64,000 bases of DNA from Azorinus chamasolen. Taxonomy: Eukaryota; Mollusca; Bivalvia; Cardiida; Solecurtidae. Shown here one piece after another: positions 31,770 through 41,472 of the stretch; within the stretch, counting starts at the first letter, position 1, and each line of letters begins with the position of its first letter. The position numbers were made by a program, and so were the translations under genes. The stretch covers positions 61,632,324-61,696,323 of the forward strand of contig OY755242.1 in assembly GCA_963576725.1 (NCBI GenBank), in the 5' to 3' direction. The notes under the pieces were generated by a model. That model had not been told where the DNA came from, did no database searches, and saw nothing but the letters and a program-made list of their open reading frames with translations.

Positions 31770-31850
31770 ACAATATTTAGAATGGAATCTCTCAACTTGA
31801 CGGAGTGCAGGCATCTTCTCCACTGGGACACAGATGAATGTACATACAAA
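31770..31850 (-). CDS. SPAG9: JIP3/JIP4 scaffold, [16 protein letters not shown] exon
   Basis: An 81-nt exon in phase 2-2. After the split Ser codon it reads [18 protein letters not shown] then LRDSILNI, almost identical to vertebrate LYVHSSVAQWRKCLHSIK LKDSILSIV. Acceptor ATTTTCAG, donor GTGAGT. The overlapping longer frame on the same strand is a shadow. It forms a strand of the C-terminal WD40-like domain. Confidence 0.95.
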
Positions 31851-31900
31851 CTGAAAATAAGCAGAAGAAAAATATTCAATGTACATGTATACTGTATATG

Positions 31901-32146
31901 TTAACCTTTTCGGGGCCAAATTTCTAATTGTCGTCTGCAATCTAAATTTGTTAAATCATTCAGTAAAATAAGGAAATGAGATAAATAAATGCAAATTTCA
32001 AAGGAATAAAGCACATATATAGAAATAGAGATTGAGACAAATAGTGAAGTCCCTGATCAGACGACGCCTTGAAAAGGCGGCGTCTGATCTGGGACTGCAC
32101 TATTTGTCGTGGTGCATTTATGCGACTGCGGCGGTGAAAGGGTTAA
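31901..32146 (-). mobile_element. PB-G MITE
   Basis: Complete, opposite orientation to 29143 copy. Hairpin GACGCCTTGAAAAGGCGGCG. Shares its right TTAA with the next element. Confidence 0.88.
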
Positions 32147-32312
32147 TCCTTTACTCCATAAATACACCTTTCTATGTCTTTGTAAACAGAGTAGACCATG
32201 ATAAGAAGGCTCCTACAGGAGCAATCAAATCTGAGTCTGCTCTATATGCTCATGAAATTATAACAGATATAGTTCTACAGTTTCTGCCTTGGCCGAAGAT
32301 TCCTGTTTTCAT
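32143..32312 (-). mobile_element. PB-A MITE, truncated
   Basis: TTAATCCTTTACTCCATAAA start and hairpin; stops at TCCTGTTTTCATG. Confidence 0.7.
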
Positions 32313-32473
32313 GTTTCAAACTCGCTATGCTCGATTTCTCAGTAATTTTTAAAACCAGTTGCACCTCGTTTCGTTGCCTAAAGTGTTATTAGTGCGATTC
32401 TTATGATAATATGTCACTAACCAAAACTATTATACTGTCAGTAATATCCCTGCTTTTATCAGCCCAGAAGCAA

Positions 32474-32674
32474 TTTTAACACTTTACTCCATAAACATGC
32501 CTTTCTATGCCTATGCAAACAGTGTAGACCCAGATCAGAGAGCTGTAGGAGCTATCTGATCAGGGTCTGTTGTTTGCTTATGGCATAATATACATATGTC
32601 CATGTGCTATAATAACAGTTAACCTAATAAATATCCATGATGTCACTATTTATTACATGAATAGTCATACAGTA
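32474..32674 (-). mobile_element. PB-A MITE, right end replaced by POG
   Basis: ACTTTACTCCATAAACATG start, shortened hairpin, arm GATGTCACTATTTATTAC, then POG. Confidence 0.65.
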
Positions 32675-32882
32675 CAGTAAACCCCTCTAAACCAGACGTT
32701 CAATTAAGTATACATATCGGTCATGGAAACAAGTGGCAGCTTAATACAGGATGAAAGTCATGCAGAAAGCTCCTAGAGGATCTTCTGCATGACTTTTATC
32801 CTGCATTAAGCAGCCACCTGCCTAAAAGTATCTAAATTCATCTCTTCTAGAATTCCAGTTTAGGGGGGGGGGGGTGTTACTG
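32675..32882 (+). mobile_element. POG MITE with a G12 tract in one end
   Basis: CAGTAAACCCCTCTAAACCA start; the right end contains 12 consecutive G at 32863-32874 in place of GAGGGG. Confidence 0.8.
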
Positions 32883-32962
32883 TAAAGGGTAAATCAAACC
32901 TCATATACCGGTATACATATATCAAAAGGTATAACTCAGATGATATATATTTTCTTGTTATA

Positions 32963-33194
32963 CCATTAACACATTATCCCCTAGTGATGCATACTTGCGC
33001 ATTTATAGAAGTCACATTATGAAACCATTGTGAAAAATAGAGCATTTGCTCCTAAAGGAGCAAATGCTCTATTTATCACAATGGTTTCAAACTACAAAAT
33101 TCTAATTTTTTCCTTTCCTCTAGTTAATGCTCCTTTTCGGTAGATACATTCAAAGAGGTTGGGTCTAAAAATAGCCTAGGAGAGAATGAGTTAA
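32963..33194 (-). mobile_element. PB-C MITE beside a splice donor
   Basis: Hairpin GCATTTGCTCCTAAAGGAGC; ends AGAATGAGTTAA next to the donor of the 33202 exon. Confidence 0.85.
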
Positions 33195-33201
33195 AACATA
33201 C

Positions 33202-33433
33202 CTCCCACTTTGGGTGCCCATCCACATTGTTGGAAGCACACTGCTCATTTTTTCTACCTCCTCATTCTGAAGATTACTTCCTGCAGCCAGAGCATTGATA
33301 CCATCCTTGACCATGTCGGAGGGCTCCTTGAGGACACGTCTGCTGGCAATGCCTCCAGACATCTCTGGTGTAGCTGTGCCTGAAGCTGCTGGTTCCCCTT
33401 TAGCTTTAAATACTGTAGGCTGGGTAGTCTCCC
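33202..33433 (-). CDS. SPAG9: JIP3/JIP4 scaffold, exon ending LPTMWMGTQSG
   Basis: Enters in phase 1 and leaves in phase 2. A variable first part (ETTQPTVFKAKGEPAASG) leads to VKDGINALAAGS, an acidic NEEVEKMSSV and the conserved LPTMWMGTQSGR, equivalent to vertebrate KMSSLLPTMWLGAQNG at the start of the propeller core. Acceptor TTCTAACAG, donor GTATGT. The end of an inverted PB-C MITE lies only about 8 bp inside the intron from the donor (TTAA at 33191-33194), so this 5' splice site has a transposon as its immediate intronic neighbour. Confidence 0.93.
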
Positions 33434-33656
33434 CTGTTAGAAATAAGACGAAAAGGATTATCACTTGATTGTTAAAACTCACTGTTCTGTATTGGGGAAG
33501 ACAGGTGGTAGAATAAATTAATATACAAAATTATAATTAATCAAAGTGAAAAATGGAAAATGTGCTGTCACTATATGAACAAATATGTTGAATTTTTTCC
33601 AGCACATTTTTTTTATATTCTTATATTCAATATTTACATAATTTTAATCAAACAAT
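33434..33656. other. intron without recognised repeats
   Basis: AT-rich, no exon or element identified. Confidence 0.4.
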
Positions 33657-33906
33657 TTAACCCTTCGCTTGCTATTTGCGTCAATATACCTACCTGTAAA
33701 TAGTGAAGACCCAGATGAGACAGCTCCTGCAGGAGCAGTCTCATCAGGGTCTGCACTATTTACAAACTGATTGTGCAACCAGAGCACTCCACAGCAGTGA
33801 TTGCACAGCGAAATACTTGTACACAGTGAAGATATATGTAATTATACAACAGGGCATGGGTAAAGAAGGAGAAATGTATTTTAAAATTCAGCAAGCGAAG
33901 AGTTAA
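33657..33906 (+). mobile_element. PB-J MITE
   Basis: TTAACCCTTCGCTTGCTATT and CAGCAAGCGAAGAGTTAA are inverted ends; hairpin as in the 26092 copy. Confidence 0.88.
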
Positions 33907-33929
33907 GTGACTGATGCAGATATGATTTA

Positions 33930-34374
33930 AGCCTCTACCTCATAAATGTTCATGTAAGAAATAACTGACTGTATCAACATTATCTAGCTGACGTTTGTAA
34001 ACGCATTTTCAATAGGTGCATTATATACCATGGCAGAAACGATATACATGTACAGTAAAACCCCGCTAATAAGACCACCTAAAAGAGGTATAATTCTTGG
34101 TGCTAGATGCAGGTGGTAGCTTAATGCAGGACAAAAGTAATGCAGAAAGCTCCTAGAGGAGCTTTTTGCATTACTTTTGTCTTGCATTAAGCAACCACCT
34201 GCTTATAAGGACACCCATGTTTATTCATTAAGTGGTCACATTAGAGGGGTTTTGCTGTACAATATATGTGTAATTCCATAAGCAAACACAGCAGATCCTG
34301 ATCAGATGACTCCAACAGGATCTATCCTGTTTGCAACGACGTTTAAAGGCATTTCCACTAGGTAAAAGGGTTAA
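33930..34374 (+). mobile_element. PB-A MITE with nested POG
   Basis: CTACCTCATAAATGTTCATG start, POG at 34053-34257, then damaged hairpin and GTAAAAGGGTTAA end. Confidence 0.75.
34053..34257 (+). mobile_element. POG MITE nested in PB-A
   Basis: CAGTAAAACCCCGCTAATAA start, TTAGAGGGGTTTTGCTG end, TA on both sides. Same subfamily as 105-307. Confidence 0.88.
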
Positions 34375-34497
34375 TTGTTATTATACACATAGCAGATTGA
34401 TAGAACAATGCATGTATCCTTTCATCTACAACTAATCATTCATCCATGTGAACGGCCTTCTTGCTGGATTGTGGTACATCGGTGGCTTTAACCCTTT

Positions 34498-34733
34498 ACT
34501 CCATTAATATTCATGTAAGAAATTATGACATCACGAATATTAATTAGATTGATTTTTAAAATGGCATATTAGTATGTGGCATTTTTGCCAAAATATAAAC
34601 TATAGAATCTGATCTATATCATTCCATAAGCCAAACAGAGAAGACCCTGATCAGACGGCTCCTATAGGAGCCATCTGATCTGGGTCTGCTCTGTTTGCAA
34701 AGGTATAGAAAAGCATTTTATGGAGTAAATGGC
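34498..34733 (+). mobile_element. PB-A MITE
   Basis: Hairpin about 34632-34700 with the T.T mismatch; right TTAA lost (GTAAATGGCTATT). Confidence 0.8.
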
Positions 34734-34980
34734 TATTCACATGTTCTTCTATGCATGAAACATTGCAATATGTTCCATGTACAGGAATACCAGTACCTCT
34801 GGGGTCTTCATTTACCTGTTATTTGCTGGACATTCTAAACATATGAAACCAAGGTAGAGACTGAGTGATGCTATACAATGGACACTTTCAGGTACACCGT
34901 CATATTGTAAGATACACAGAGAGAGAACTTGTATATGATTTGAAGATTTGATATTTTAATGGTTTGATTTAAGGTTATCT

Positions 34981-35130
34981 TTAACCCTGTTCTGCATTTT
35001 GGCACCTTTGCAAACAGAGTTGACCTACATCAGACAGGTCCTACAGGATCTGTCTGATCAGGGTCTGCTCTGTTTGCTCATATGCTCCAGATTCTCTACA
35101 GTAGACCATGTCAGTACGTAACCTTATTTT
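34981..35130 (-). mobile_element. PB-A MITE, truncated
   Basis: TTAACCCTGTTCTGC start; palindrome ACAGGTCCTACAGGATCTGT. Confidence 0.65.
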
Positions 35131-35208
35131 ATATGGTTGATATAAGAATTGAATTAATTAAATTTCATAATAGGCATGGTCTTGCATGAATAGTCACCAG
35201 GAAACAGG

Positions 35209-35324
35209 ATAACCCTTTCCCCCCATAGGCTATTTTTAGACCCAACCTCTTTGAATGAATCTACCCAAAAGGAGCATTTACTAGAGTGGTTATTACAGAG
35301 GCGTAGAAAGGAGGAAAGGGTTAA
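35209..35324 (+). mobile_element. PB-C MITE with hairpin deleted
   Basis: ATTTACTAGA is followed directly by GTGGTTATTACAGAGG; a short solo-ends form. Confidence 0.75.
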
Positions 35325-35504
35325 AGAGAAAAGGTCAGGCATGCCAGTTCCAACCTCTGCAATCCTTAGCTGTCAATTTCCATCAACTATTTATCTTTAG
35401 TCTACATTCTCTTGAGATGGTGCATGTTAAGAACTGTCTACTGATGAATCATGCTGCTCAAACTGTTAAATCATGCTCAATAACAAATCATGACATACAA
35501 ATAC

Positions 35505-35592
35505 TTTCCCTCATATAAACCTTTTGCAAACAGAGTAGACACAGATGTAATGTAATTATTTCTTACATGAATATTCATGGAGTAAAGAGTTA
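35505..35592 (-). mobile_element. PB-A2 fragment
   Basis: CTTTCCCTCATATAAACC, half hairpin, then AATATTCATGGAGTAAAGAG end. Confidence 0.55.
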
Positions 35593-35687
35593 ACTACTCA
35601 TGAATATTCTCAAACATGGTTTGCTTTTTTCCAAAGCTATATACAAGCTGGAAACCAAGCTAAATTGATTGATTTTTTTTTAAAAAT

Positions 35688-35722
35688 TGAGCCCCGTTCA
35701 AATCCGGGCTAGGACACACAAA
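35688..35722 (+). other. tRNA T-arm-like remnant
   Basis: GCCCCGTTCAAATCCGGGC resembles a T-stem and loop with B-box; no A-box nearby. Possibly a SINE relic. Confidence 0.25.
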
Positions 35723-35870
35723 CACAACTGCTGAGTTCCACTTTTAACATCATCAACTTCAGCTGCAACTTTCATGCTGGCAAAGTTTAGTTTGAAAGAC
35801 AATTACTTGTTAGAGAGGTTATAGTCATTACCTGTTTTCATCATATTTATGGGCAATATTTCAGAAATAT

Positions 35871-36124
35871 TTAACCCTATCCCTCATATAAACGTGTTTT
35901 CACACATTTGCAAACAGAGTAGACCCAGATCAACTGGCTACTATCGGTGCTGTCTGATCAGGGTCTGCTCTGTTTGCTTACAGAATTCGAAAGATCTGTT
36001 TCTTTACTTTCTAAAATGGCTACAATGTTCAACCTTCCATATTTCATTAGAACTTTTTTGTCCACAAATATTCCATGTATATTCAGTAGGTACTGAAAAT
36101 TGGATTAAACAGGGAAAGGGTTAA
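35871..36124 (-). mobile_element. PB-B MITE
   Basis: Complete; contains a duplicated ATATTC block near the end; hairpin TGGCTACTATCGGTGCTGTC is mutated. Confidence 0.85.
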
Positions 36125-36149
36125 AGGGGCATGCAAGAATCTCTTTGTG

Positions 36150-36290
36150 ATGAAGTCAGGGGTCCAAGATTATAAAATGTTTGAGTCTGAGTTTAAACTC
36201 AATTATCTGATTGGTCAGATTTTGAGTAAGCTCAAAATCTGACCAATCAGATGCTGAACTCAGACTCCAGCAAACAGTCTTATAACGCCG
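36150..36290. mobile_element. KHP palindromic MITE, copy 1
   Basis: Outer arms AGTCTGAGTT / AACTCAGACT, and a perfect 22-bp inner stem at 36205-36252 (ATCTGATTGGTCAGATTTTG + AG) with a TAAG loop. Flank GGTCCAAGATTATAAAA is shared with 40990-41080. Confidence 0.75.
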
Positions 36291-36396
36291 AGATATGGAT
36301 CAGTCAGCTATATCATAATCAGTATTAGTTTGTAGAGTTTTCAAGGACATTTCCATGCAGGTTGTCAGGCTGACATGCACAGGCCATGCCTGTCAC

Positions 36397-36546
36397 CTCT
36401 ATCCGACGACGTTAAGGAGCCTTGAGAGACCCTTTTGGAGAAAAGCGAGTCAAGTGAGGCTCTCTTGTTAAGGGACTGACTCGAGCTGTGAGCTGAGTGA
36501 GTGTCACTGATGTTACTGGAGCTGCCACTGTGGGATGATGCATCGT
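36397..36546 (-). CDS. SPAG9: JIP3/JIP4 scaffold, serine-rich exon
   Basis: Phase 1-1 exon of 150 nt. It encodes DASSHSGSSSNISDTHSAHS, then SQSLNKRASLDSLFSKRVSQ and GSLTSSDR, a serine-rich, probably disordered segment with RASLDS and RVSQGS sites of the basophilic-kinase type. Acceptor TCCCTTAG, donor GTGACA. Such variable linkers separate the conserved blocks in JIP3/JIP4. Codon use is higher in GC than the surrounding MITE-rich intron, as expected for coding sequence. Confidence 0.85.
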
Positions 36547-36689
36547 CTAAGGGAAATTATATATAACAGTTACTATGATATCCTAGCTAATAGATTTTTC
36601 TTACCAGAAAACTCCTTTTCTGAGCAATCAGGGATATGAATTAGATCCAGATAAAAACCAGAACTTTTATTTAAAGTGACCACTACCCA

Positions 36690-36760
36690 GATGTCCAGAG
36701 AATATGCGTAAATTTATAAACTTTCAAGAATAGCTCTTTATTTCTACATGCCTCTGCCTG
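36690..36760 (+). mobile_element. HAT-F arm fragment
   Basis: ATGCGTAAATTTATAAACTT then TTCAAGAATAGCTC; palindrome missing. Confidence 0.5.
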
Positions 36761-36880
36761 CGTAAATGATATATTCTCCCTAATAAACACCCCATTACTT
36801 CAGTGGGGAAACTAACAATCAATAAAACATCTAAAACCCCATTTAATAACCATTAAAGAAATAAAGATTTTTCAAAATAC

Positions 36881-36952
36881 AAGTGGTAGCTAATTGCAAA
36901 ACTATAGGAGCTTTCAGCATTGCTAAACTCTGCATTCAGCAACCACTTGCGT
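36881..36952 (+). mobile_element. POG hairpin remnant
   Basis: AAGTGGTAGCTAATTGC and GCAACCACTTGC arms, decayed. Confidence 0.5.
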
Positions 36953-37210
36953 ACAAAATGCAAGAAGCTCTACGGTATGTAATATAATGTGAACTGAAAC
37001 TGATTTCAGTGAAAATGTCATTAAATTTTAATCTTAAATACATTTTTCCATGTTGGTTTGAAATTAGTGTGAGGAAAAGACTGGATCTTGATAAGAAGCC
37101 AAGCAGTTTCCTAGAGTCTCATATTGATCCTGTTTGCAAAGGTTATCACAATGTCACCAGGGGAGTGTAAAGAATTAACTCTTCAGTAATAAGGTAAAAA
37201 AAGTCCAAAC

Positions 37211-37273
37211 CTCCTTGTTTAGAGAGTGCCTCTGACACTGCCTCAGTGATGTTACTGCGACTTGGAGATGAGT
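37211..37273 (-). CDS. SPAG9: JIP3/JIP4 scaffold, probable 63-nt cassette exon
   Basis: A short phase 1-1 segment reading SSPSRSNITEAVSEALSKQG between a good acceptor (TTATCTAG) and a weak donor (GTTTGG). It has no stop in the gene's frame and resembles the start of the next exon (SNIT versus SNIS). The length is a multiple of three, so inclusion or skipping leaves the frame intact. Weak donor plus small size suggest an alternatively used exon. No vertebrate counterpart is recognised, so this is inference from splice signals and frame. Confidence 0.6.
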
Positions 37274-37345
37274 CTAGATAAAAGGAAAGTTTCACAAGAA
37301 GGTTACAAGTGAGCACTTGATCACAGTGAGTGTTAGAGAAAAACG

Positions 37346-37607
37346 TTAACCCTTTACACCATAAATAATCATGTACGATATAATGACATCATTATACGAT
37401 AATAACAGCTGCATTTCTGTAAAAGCATTATTTATGAACACAGAAATACTTGGCCATGGCAGACAATATAAAATCAGTTCCATGTAATTACTATTCCATA
37501 CAGAAAGATAGCAGGCCTTGATCAAACAGCTCCTACAGAAGCTGTCTGATCTAGGTCTACTCTGTTTGCAAATGCCCAAAAAGATGTATATATATGGAGT
37601 AAAGGAA
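37346..37607 (+). mobile_element. PB-A MITE
   Basis: CCCTTTACACCATAAATAAT start, hairpin about 37505-37570, GGAGTAAAGGAATAA end. Confidence 0.8.
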
Positions 37608-37655
37608 TAATCACAGCAAAATCAAATAAGCGCTCTTCATAAGACATTAAGAACA

Positions 37656-37947
37656 ACAAGAAATGTCGATATGACATCAAACCGGGTTTTCCTTCACTAT
37701 TAACTAGTGATTTCTAAGTTCAAAGGGGCATAACTCCCAGAAAAATTGCAGAAGGAAAAATTCCCAACAATACGCACATTAACATATTATGTCCTTGCTT
37801 CATGCAAGGTTTCATGAAAATCTGTTGAGCAGTTTCAGAGGAGTTGCGCTTACAAGAATGGCAGCCGCAAGCCCGCCCAACCCTCCATCCGCCCACCGTA
37901 CATCACCATTTCAATAACCGGATTTTCCATAGAAAACACGGTTAAAA
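37656..37947 (+). mobile_element. HEL-4 Helitron-like element
   Basis: ACAAGAA start then hairpin ATGTC-GATAT-GACAT; CCCGCCCAACCCTCCATCC run; 3' inverted AACCGGATTTTC / GAAAACACGGTT followed by AAAAA. No inverted termini. Confidence 0.6.
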
Positions 37948-38238
37948 AATAGGGGCCCGTAATACCAAAGATTGTACAACCAAAATTCTTTTATATGTCC
38001 AAATTTAGGAATTACTACTACTCAAATAGCCCAAATTATCTATATTCTGCAGTGCAACAAACAATGCTAAGTTTGCACCACAGAAATTATCCAGAACTTT
38101 CTAAAAATGGGAATGAATCTGACTTAAAATAATTTCAGTTGTATGTTCTTTCATAAGAAAGGTCCAAGGTTAAATGTAGTACTGGTCTTGATTTTTACTA
38201 CAATCAAATAGAGTAGATTTGCAAATTGAGTTCTTAAA

Positions 38239-38325
38239 TATAACCCATTCCTTCATAGGCTATTTTTAGCCCTAACCATTGTGGTTTCAAAAAGTGACTT
38301 TTACAAAGGCGTCTCTCTTGGTTAA
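38239..38325 (+). mobile_element. PB-C MITE, large deletion
   Basis: CCCATTCCTTCATAGGCTA joined to CATTGTGGTTTCAAAAAG; ends CTTGGTTAA. Confidence 0.65.
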
Positions 38326-38370
38326 AATACATAAAAAAGAACTGTGAAAGGAACCAGAGGACAATCTTAC

Positions 38371-38562
38371 CTCTAGACTTAGGCGGGGAGCCTACAGGTG
38401 ACGCACCCCCAGTGGCACATTGTACAAATGATACGCCACCTATCCCAGTGTCCTCTGTGCTCTCCTTGTCCTTGGGTGTGTCAGCTGTGGGCTCTGGGTA
38501 TTGTGGGTAAGATTCTGCTTTAAGAATATCCTCATCCACTGGGTAGTCAGACTCCAAGGCCC
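38371..38562 (-). CDS. SPAG9: JIP3/JIP4 scaffold, acidic linker exon
   Basis: Phase 1-1 exon that continues SVPG with ALESDYPVDEDILKAESY, an acidic stretch matching the ETDYPAGED segment of JIP4. It then carries a low-complexity PEPTADTPKDKESTEDTG and GIGGVSFVQCATGGASPVG, equivalent to the vertebrate GGITxVGC motif. The acceptor is TTGTATCAG and the donor GTAAGA. This is the first of three consecutive 1-1 exons, an arrangement that permits cassette splicing. Degenerate TATAGACCCTGATAC-type repeats begin 8 bp upstream of the acceptor. Confidence 0.9.
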
Positions 38563-38569
38563 CTGATAC

Positions 38570-38775
38570 AATACAAATGTACAACATATAGATCCTGATA
38601 CAAACAAATATAGACCCTGACACACATGCATGCATTTCACACATACATGTACATATAACATAAATGTAACACATATAGACCCTGGTACTCACATGTAACA
38701 CATAAGGACCCTTATACACATCTGTAACACATTTACAGTCCTTGCTATATATAACTCTGATACATACAGATCCTG
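38570..38775 (+). repeat. degenerate TATAGACCCTGATAC repeats
   Basis: Irregular units of about 20-40 bp (ACACATATAGACCCTG, ACATATAGATCCTGATAC) next to an exon acceptor. Confidence 0.65.
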
Positions 38776-38926
38776 ATAAACAAACAAATGAAATACAACA
38801 AGACTATTACAAACACTAGTGTACAAACAAAATGCCTACATTAAAAAACTTTTTTCACAATAGACTTATGGTTTTGCTTTGCCTTGGAGTCCTAACATTT
38901 TCTTCTACAATTACCAGTTCATGGTA

Positions 38927-39130
38927 CAGTGAAACCTGTCTAAACCGGAATTCTATTTGAGAAGAATTTAGATACTTTTAGACAGGTGGCTGTTTAATGC
39001 AGTGTGAAAGTCATGCAGAAAGCTCCTAAAGGAGCTTTCTGCATGACTTTCACCCTGCATTAAGCTGCCACCTGTATCCAAGACCGATATTTATACTAAA
39101 TTAAACATCCAGTATAGAGAGGTTATACTG
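38927..39130 (+). mobile_element. POG MITE
   Basis: CAGTGAAACCTGTCTAAACC start and AGAGAGGTTATACTG end with TA; perfect AAAGCTCCTAAAGGAGCTTT core. Confidence 0.88.
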
Positions 39131-39348
39131 TATCCCCTAAACACTCTTTAGTTAAATCTATGTCCTTGTCTGGCACTATAATTATAAACCCATGAAAAAT
39201 AATATTTACATCCCTGCAAATGTTCCGATTGTAACACTAAATACGGTATAATCTGAGATATGTGTTTTCCCTCATGCTTTCTTCGAATAATTCAATATTT
39301 CTTGCCAATTTGAATCATTTAAAAGTTACACCCCTCTATAATATTATC

Positions 39349-39561
39349 TTAAATCTTTGCACGCTAGCGGCGAAACTGTGATTACCTATGCAAACAGTTT
39401 GGATCCAGATGAGACGCCGCATAATGCGGCATCTCATCAGGATCCAAACTGTTTGTCATCTTGACCATATTTTTGCAAAAAATGAGAGAAAGTTTATTTT
39501 AAGAATTGAAGCAGACGACAATTGTTGCAGATGACAAATTACTTAGCGTGCAAAGAGTTAA
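39349..39561 (+). mobile_element. PB-D MITE
   Basis: Near-intact: ATCTTTGCACGCTAGCGGCG to TTAGCGTGCAAAGAGTTAA; hairpin GATGAGACGCCGCATAATGC with A.A mismatch. Confidence 0.9.
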
Positions 39562-39649
39562 TCTCTGCAAAACCATATCAACACACTACAGTTTCTCCTT
39601 TTACTTGATAAAGATGCCTTTCTATGCCTTTGCATAAAAAATCACCTTA

Positions 39650-39895
39650 TTACCCCTTTATTCCATGAATATTTATGTAAGAAAATTATTACATCGTGAA
39701 TATTAATTAGACTGATTTTTAATAATGGCACATGGACACAGGAATTTTTGCTCATGGCAGAAACTGTAGAATCATATCTTCATTATTTCATAAGCAAAAT
39801 TTTGTAGACCCTGACCAGAGGACTCCTACAGGAGCAGTCTGATCTGGGTCTACTGTTAGCAAAGGTGTAGAAAGGCATATTTATGGAGTAAAGGG
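39650..39895 (+). mobile_element. PB-A MITE
   Basis: CCCTTTATTCCATGAATATT start; shortened hairpin; GGAGTAAAGGGATAC end without TTAA. Confidence 0.75.
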
Positions 39896-39951
39896 ATACT
39901 TAATAATCATATTATTATTTCTTACATAAATTTTCATCAGGTAGAAGAGAT

Positions 39952-40190
39952 TTAACCTATTACTCCATGAATATTCATGAAGGAAATGATGATATCATGA
40001 ATGTTATTATTATATTTTTTATAAATGCATATTGACACTTGAAATATTTACTAAAGCAAAAACTCTACAATAAGATCAATATTATTCCATAAGCAAACAG
40101 AGCAGACCCTGATCAGACGGCTCCTACAGGAGCCGTCTGATCTGGGTCTTTCTGTATGCAAAAATGCATATTAATGGAGTAAAGGGTTAA
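39952..40190 (+). mobile_element. PB-A MITE
   Basis: TTAACCTATTACTCCATGAA start; perfect hairpin ACGGCTCCTACAGGAGCCGT; GGAGTAAAGGGTTAA end. Confidence 0.85.
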
Positions 40191-40227
40191 AGTCAGTACA
40201 TATTTATCTCTAATTGCATTCACTCAC

Positions 40228-40405
40228 CCGGAACACTGGCTATACACAGTACAGGCGTGGTGGACACCCTGAAGGTGGCCAGAATGTCCCCAGGGTGGTT
40301 GGAGTCAATCACGGAGGCACAGCTCTGGGTGTGGGTACTGGTGCATATCCACACAAAGGAAGACAAGTGTTCACGCTCAGTGCGCTTCATGTTCTTCTCA
40401 TGGTC
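40228..40405 (-). CDS. SPAG9: JIP3/JIP4 scaffold, VWICTSTH exon
   Basis: Fifty-nine codons, entering phase 0 and leaving phase 1. The signature VWICTSTHTQSCASVIDS, then PGDILATF and VLCIASVPG matches the start of the JIP C-terminal WD40-like region (vertebrate VWICTSTHS, NxPxxILDSF, VLCIASVPG). The start DHEKNMKRTE is lysine-rich, as in homologues. The acceptor is CTTTGACAG and the donor GTGAGTG. The final G joins the next exon's GG to restore the conserved Gly of SVPG before ALESDYP. Confidence 0.95.
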
Positions 40406-40534
40406 CTGTCAAAGTCACATTAATACAATCATGTAGTTATGTTACTAGTATTAGCAGATATGACCACCCTAATTATCAAGTATTCAGTCTTTCAATCTTC
40501 CCTCTCCATAAGTTCGTATAAGTTTCTGTAAGTT

Positions 40535-40700
40535 GAATAATTTAATTTGGCACCATTTTGATAACTGTAAATTAGACTGACATAGTAACCAATATTGTAG
40601 AGCCTAATTAAATGAAGACACTTGATCTGGGTCTACACCATTCACCTATTAAATGAAGACACCTGATCTGGGTCTACTACCTGGAGTTCCTGATCAAGTC
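40535..40700 (+). mobile_element. PB-H remnant with duplication
   Basis: ATTTGGCACCATTTTGATAA flank; TTAAATGAAGACACCTGATC occurs twice. Confidence 0.5.
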
Positions 40701-40725
40701 ACATTGGAATAACCTACTAGGCTAA

Positions 40726-40971
40726 TTAACCCTTTCTATTTGAATATTTGCGCAAGAAATAATGACATCATGAATATTTATCAGCTGAATTTTTATAATT
40801 TAAACTTTTCATATATTTCAAATATTTTTGCTTTGACAAAAACTGTTGAATATGATCTACATAATGTCAAAAGCAAACAGAGCAGAACCAGATCAGATGG
40901 CTCCTATAGGAGCCGTCTGTCTTTTCTGTTTGCAAATGCGTGAAAAGGCATTTATATGAAGGAAAGGATCA
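40726..40971 (+). mobile_element. PB-A2 MITE
   Basis: CCCTTTCTATTTGAATATT start, CTTTGACAAAAACTGTTG arm, hairpin about 40872-40935; end decayed to GGAAAGGATCAGG. Confidence 0.8.
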
Positions 40972-40989
40972 GGTTATTTTACACTATGA

Positions 40990-41080
40990 TGAGATGTGTC
41001 CAGGATCCAAGGTTATAAAACTGAGTCTGAGATCATTCTCAAGTATTTGATTGTCAGATGCTTGAGAATGATCTCTGGCT
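40990..41080. mobile_element. KHP palindromic MITE, copy 2
   Basis: GATCCAAGGTTATAAAACTG flank; arms GAGATCATTCTCAAG and CTTGAGAATGATCTC. Lies just inside the intron from the 41125 donor. Confidence 0.65.
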
Positions 41081-41124
41081 CAAGCAAAAAGGTATATAAC
41101 CTCATTGCCAGGTTTTTTATCTAC

Positions 41125-41283
41125 CTGAAGCTCTTGATCTAGTTTATCCACCTCTGTACCACCAGTCAGTGCTTGTGCTGTCTCCGCCTCTGACGGCTCA
41201 GAGTAAAACACACTTGCTCCTACAATACAGCCACCATCCTTAGTTTTACCTCCAGTGAGGTTCACCCCGGCAGCACACCATAT
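41125..41283 (-). CDS. SPAG9: JIP3/JIP4 scaffold, WCAAGVNL exon
   Basis: Phase 0-0 exon of 53 codons. It begins IWCAAGVNLTGGKTKDGG, continues CIVGASVFYSEPSEAE and ends DKLDQELQ. All three blocks match JIP4-type proteins (WCAxGVNLSGGKTRDGG, VVGASVFY, LDKLDQEL). The acceptor is TATCATTCAG and the donor GTAGAT. Because of its length (multiple of three) and 0-0 phase it could be skipped without frameshift, but the block is conserved and I infer it is constitutive. A palindromic MITE (KHP) lies just downstream of the donor at about 40990-41080. Confidence 0.95.
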
Positions 41284-41472
41284 CTGAATGATAAGGAAAA
41301 ACACATATAGCAGATTACAAGATCTGACTAATTCTAAGCATGAAACAACCTAAATATCAATAAAGATGAATTATACCCCCCAAATGGCAGCCTTGATGGC
41401 AAATCCAAATGCAGACCGACCAACCATCAGGGTGATTCCAGTATACCCCCTCAAACAATCATAATTAATATA

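Noticed and set aside
31608..31940. 110-codon minus-strand frame
   Set aside because: Overlaps the true 31770-31850 exon in another frame; no homology.
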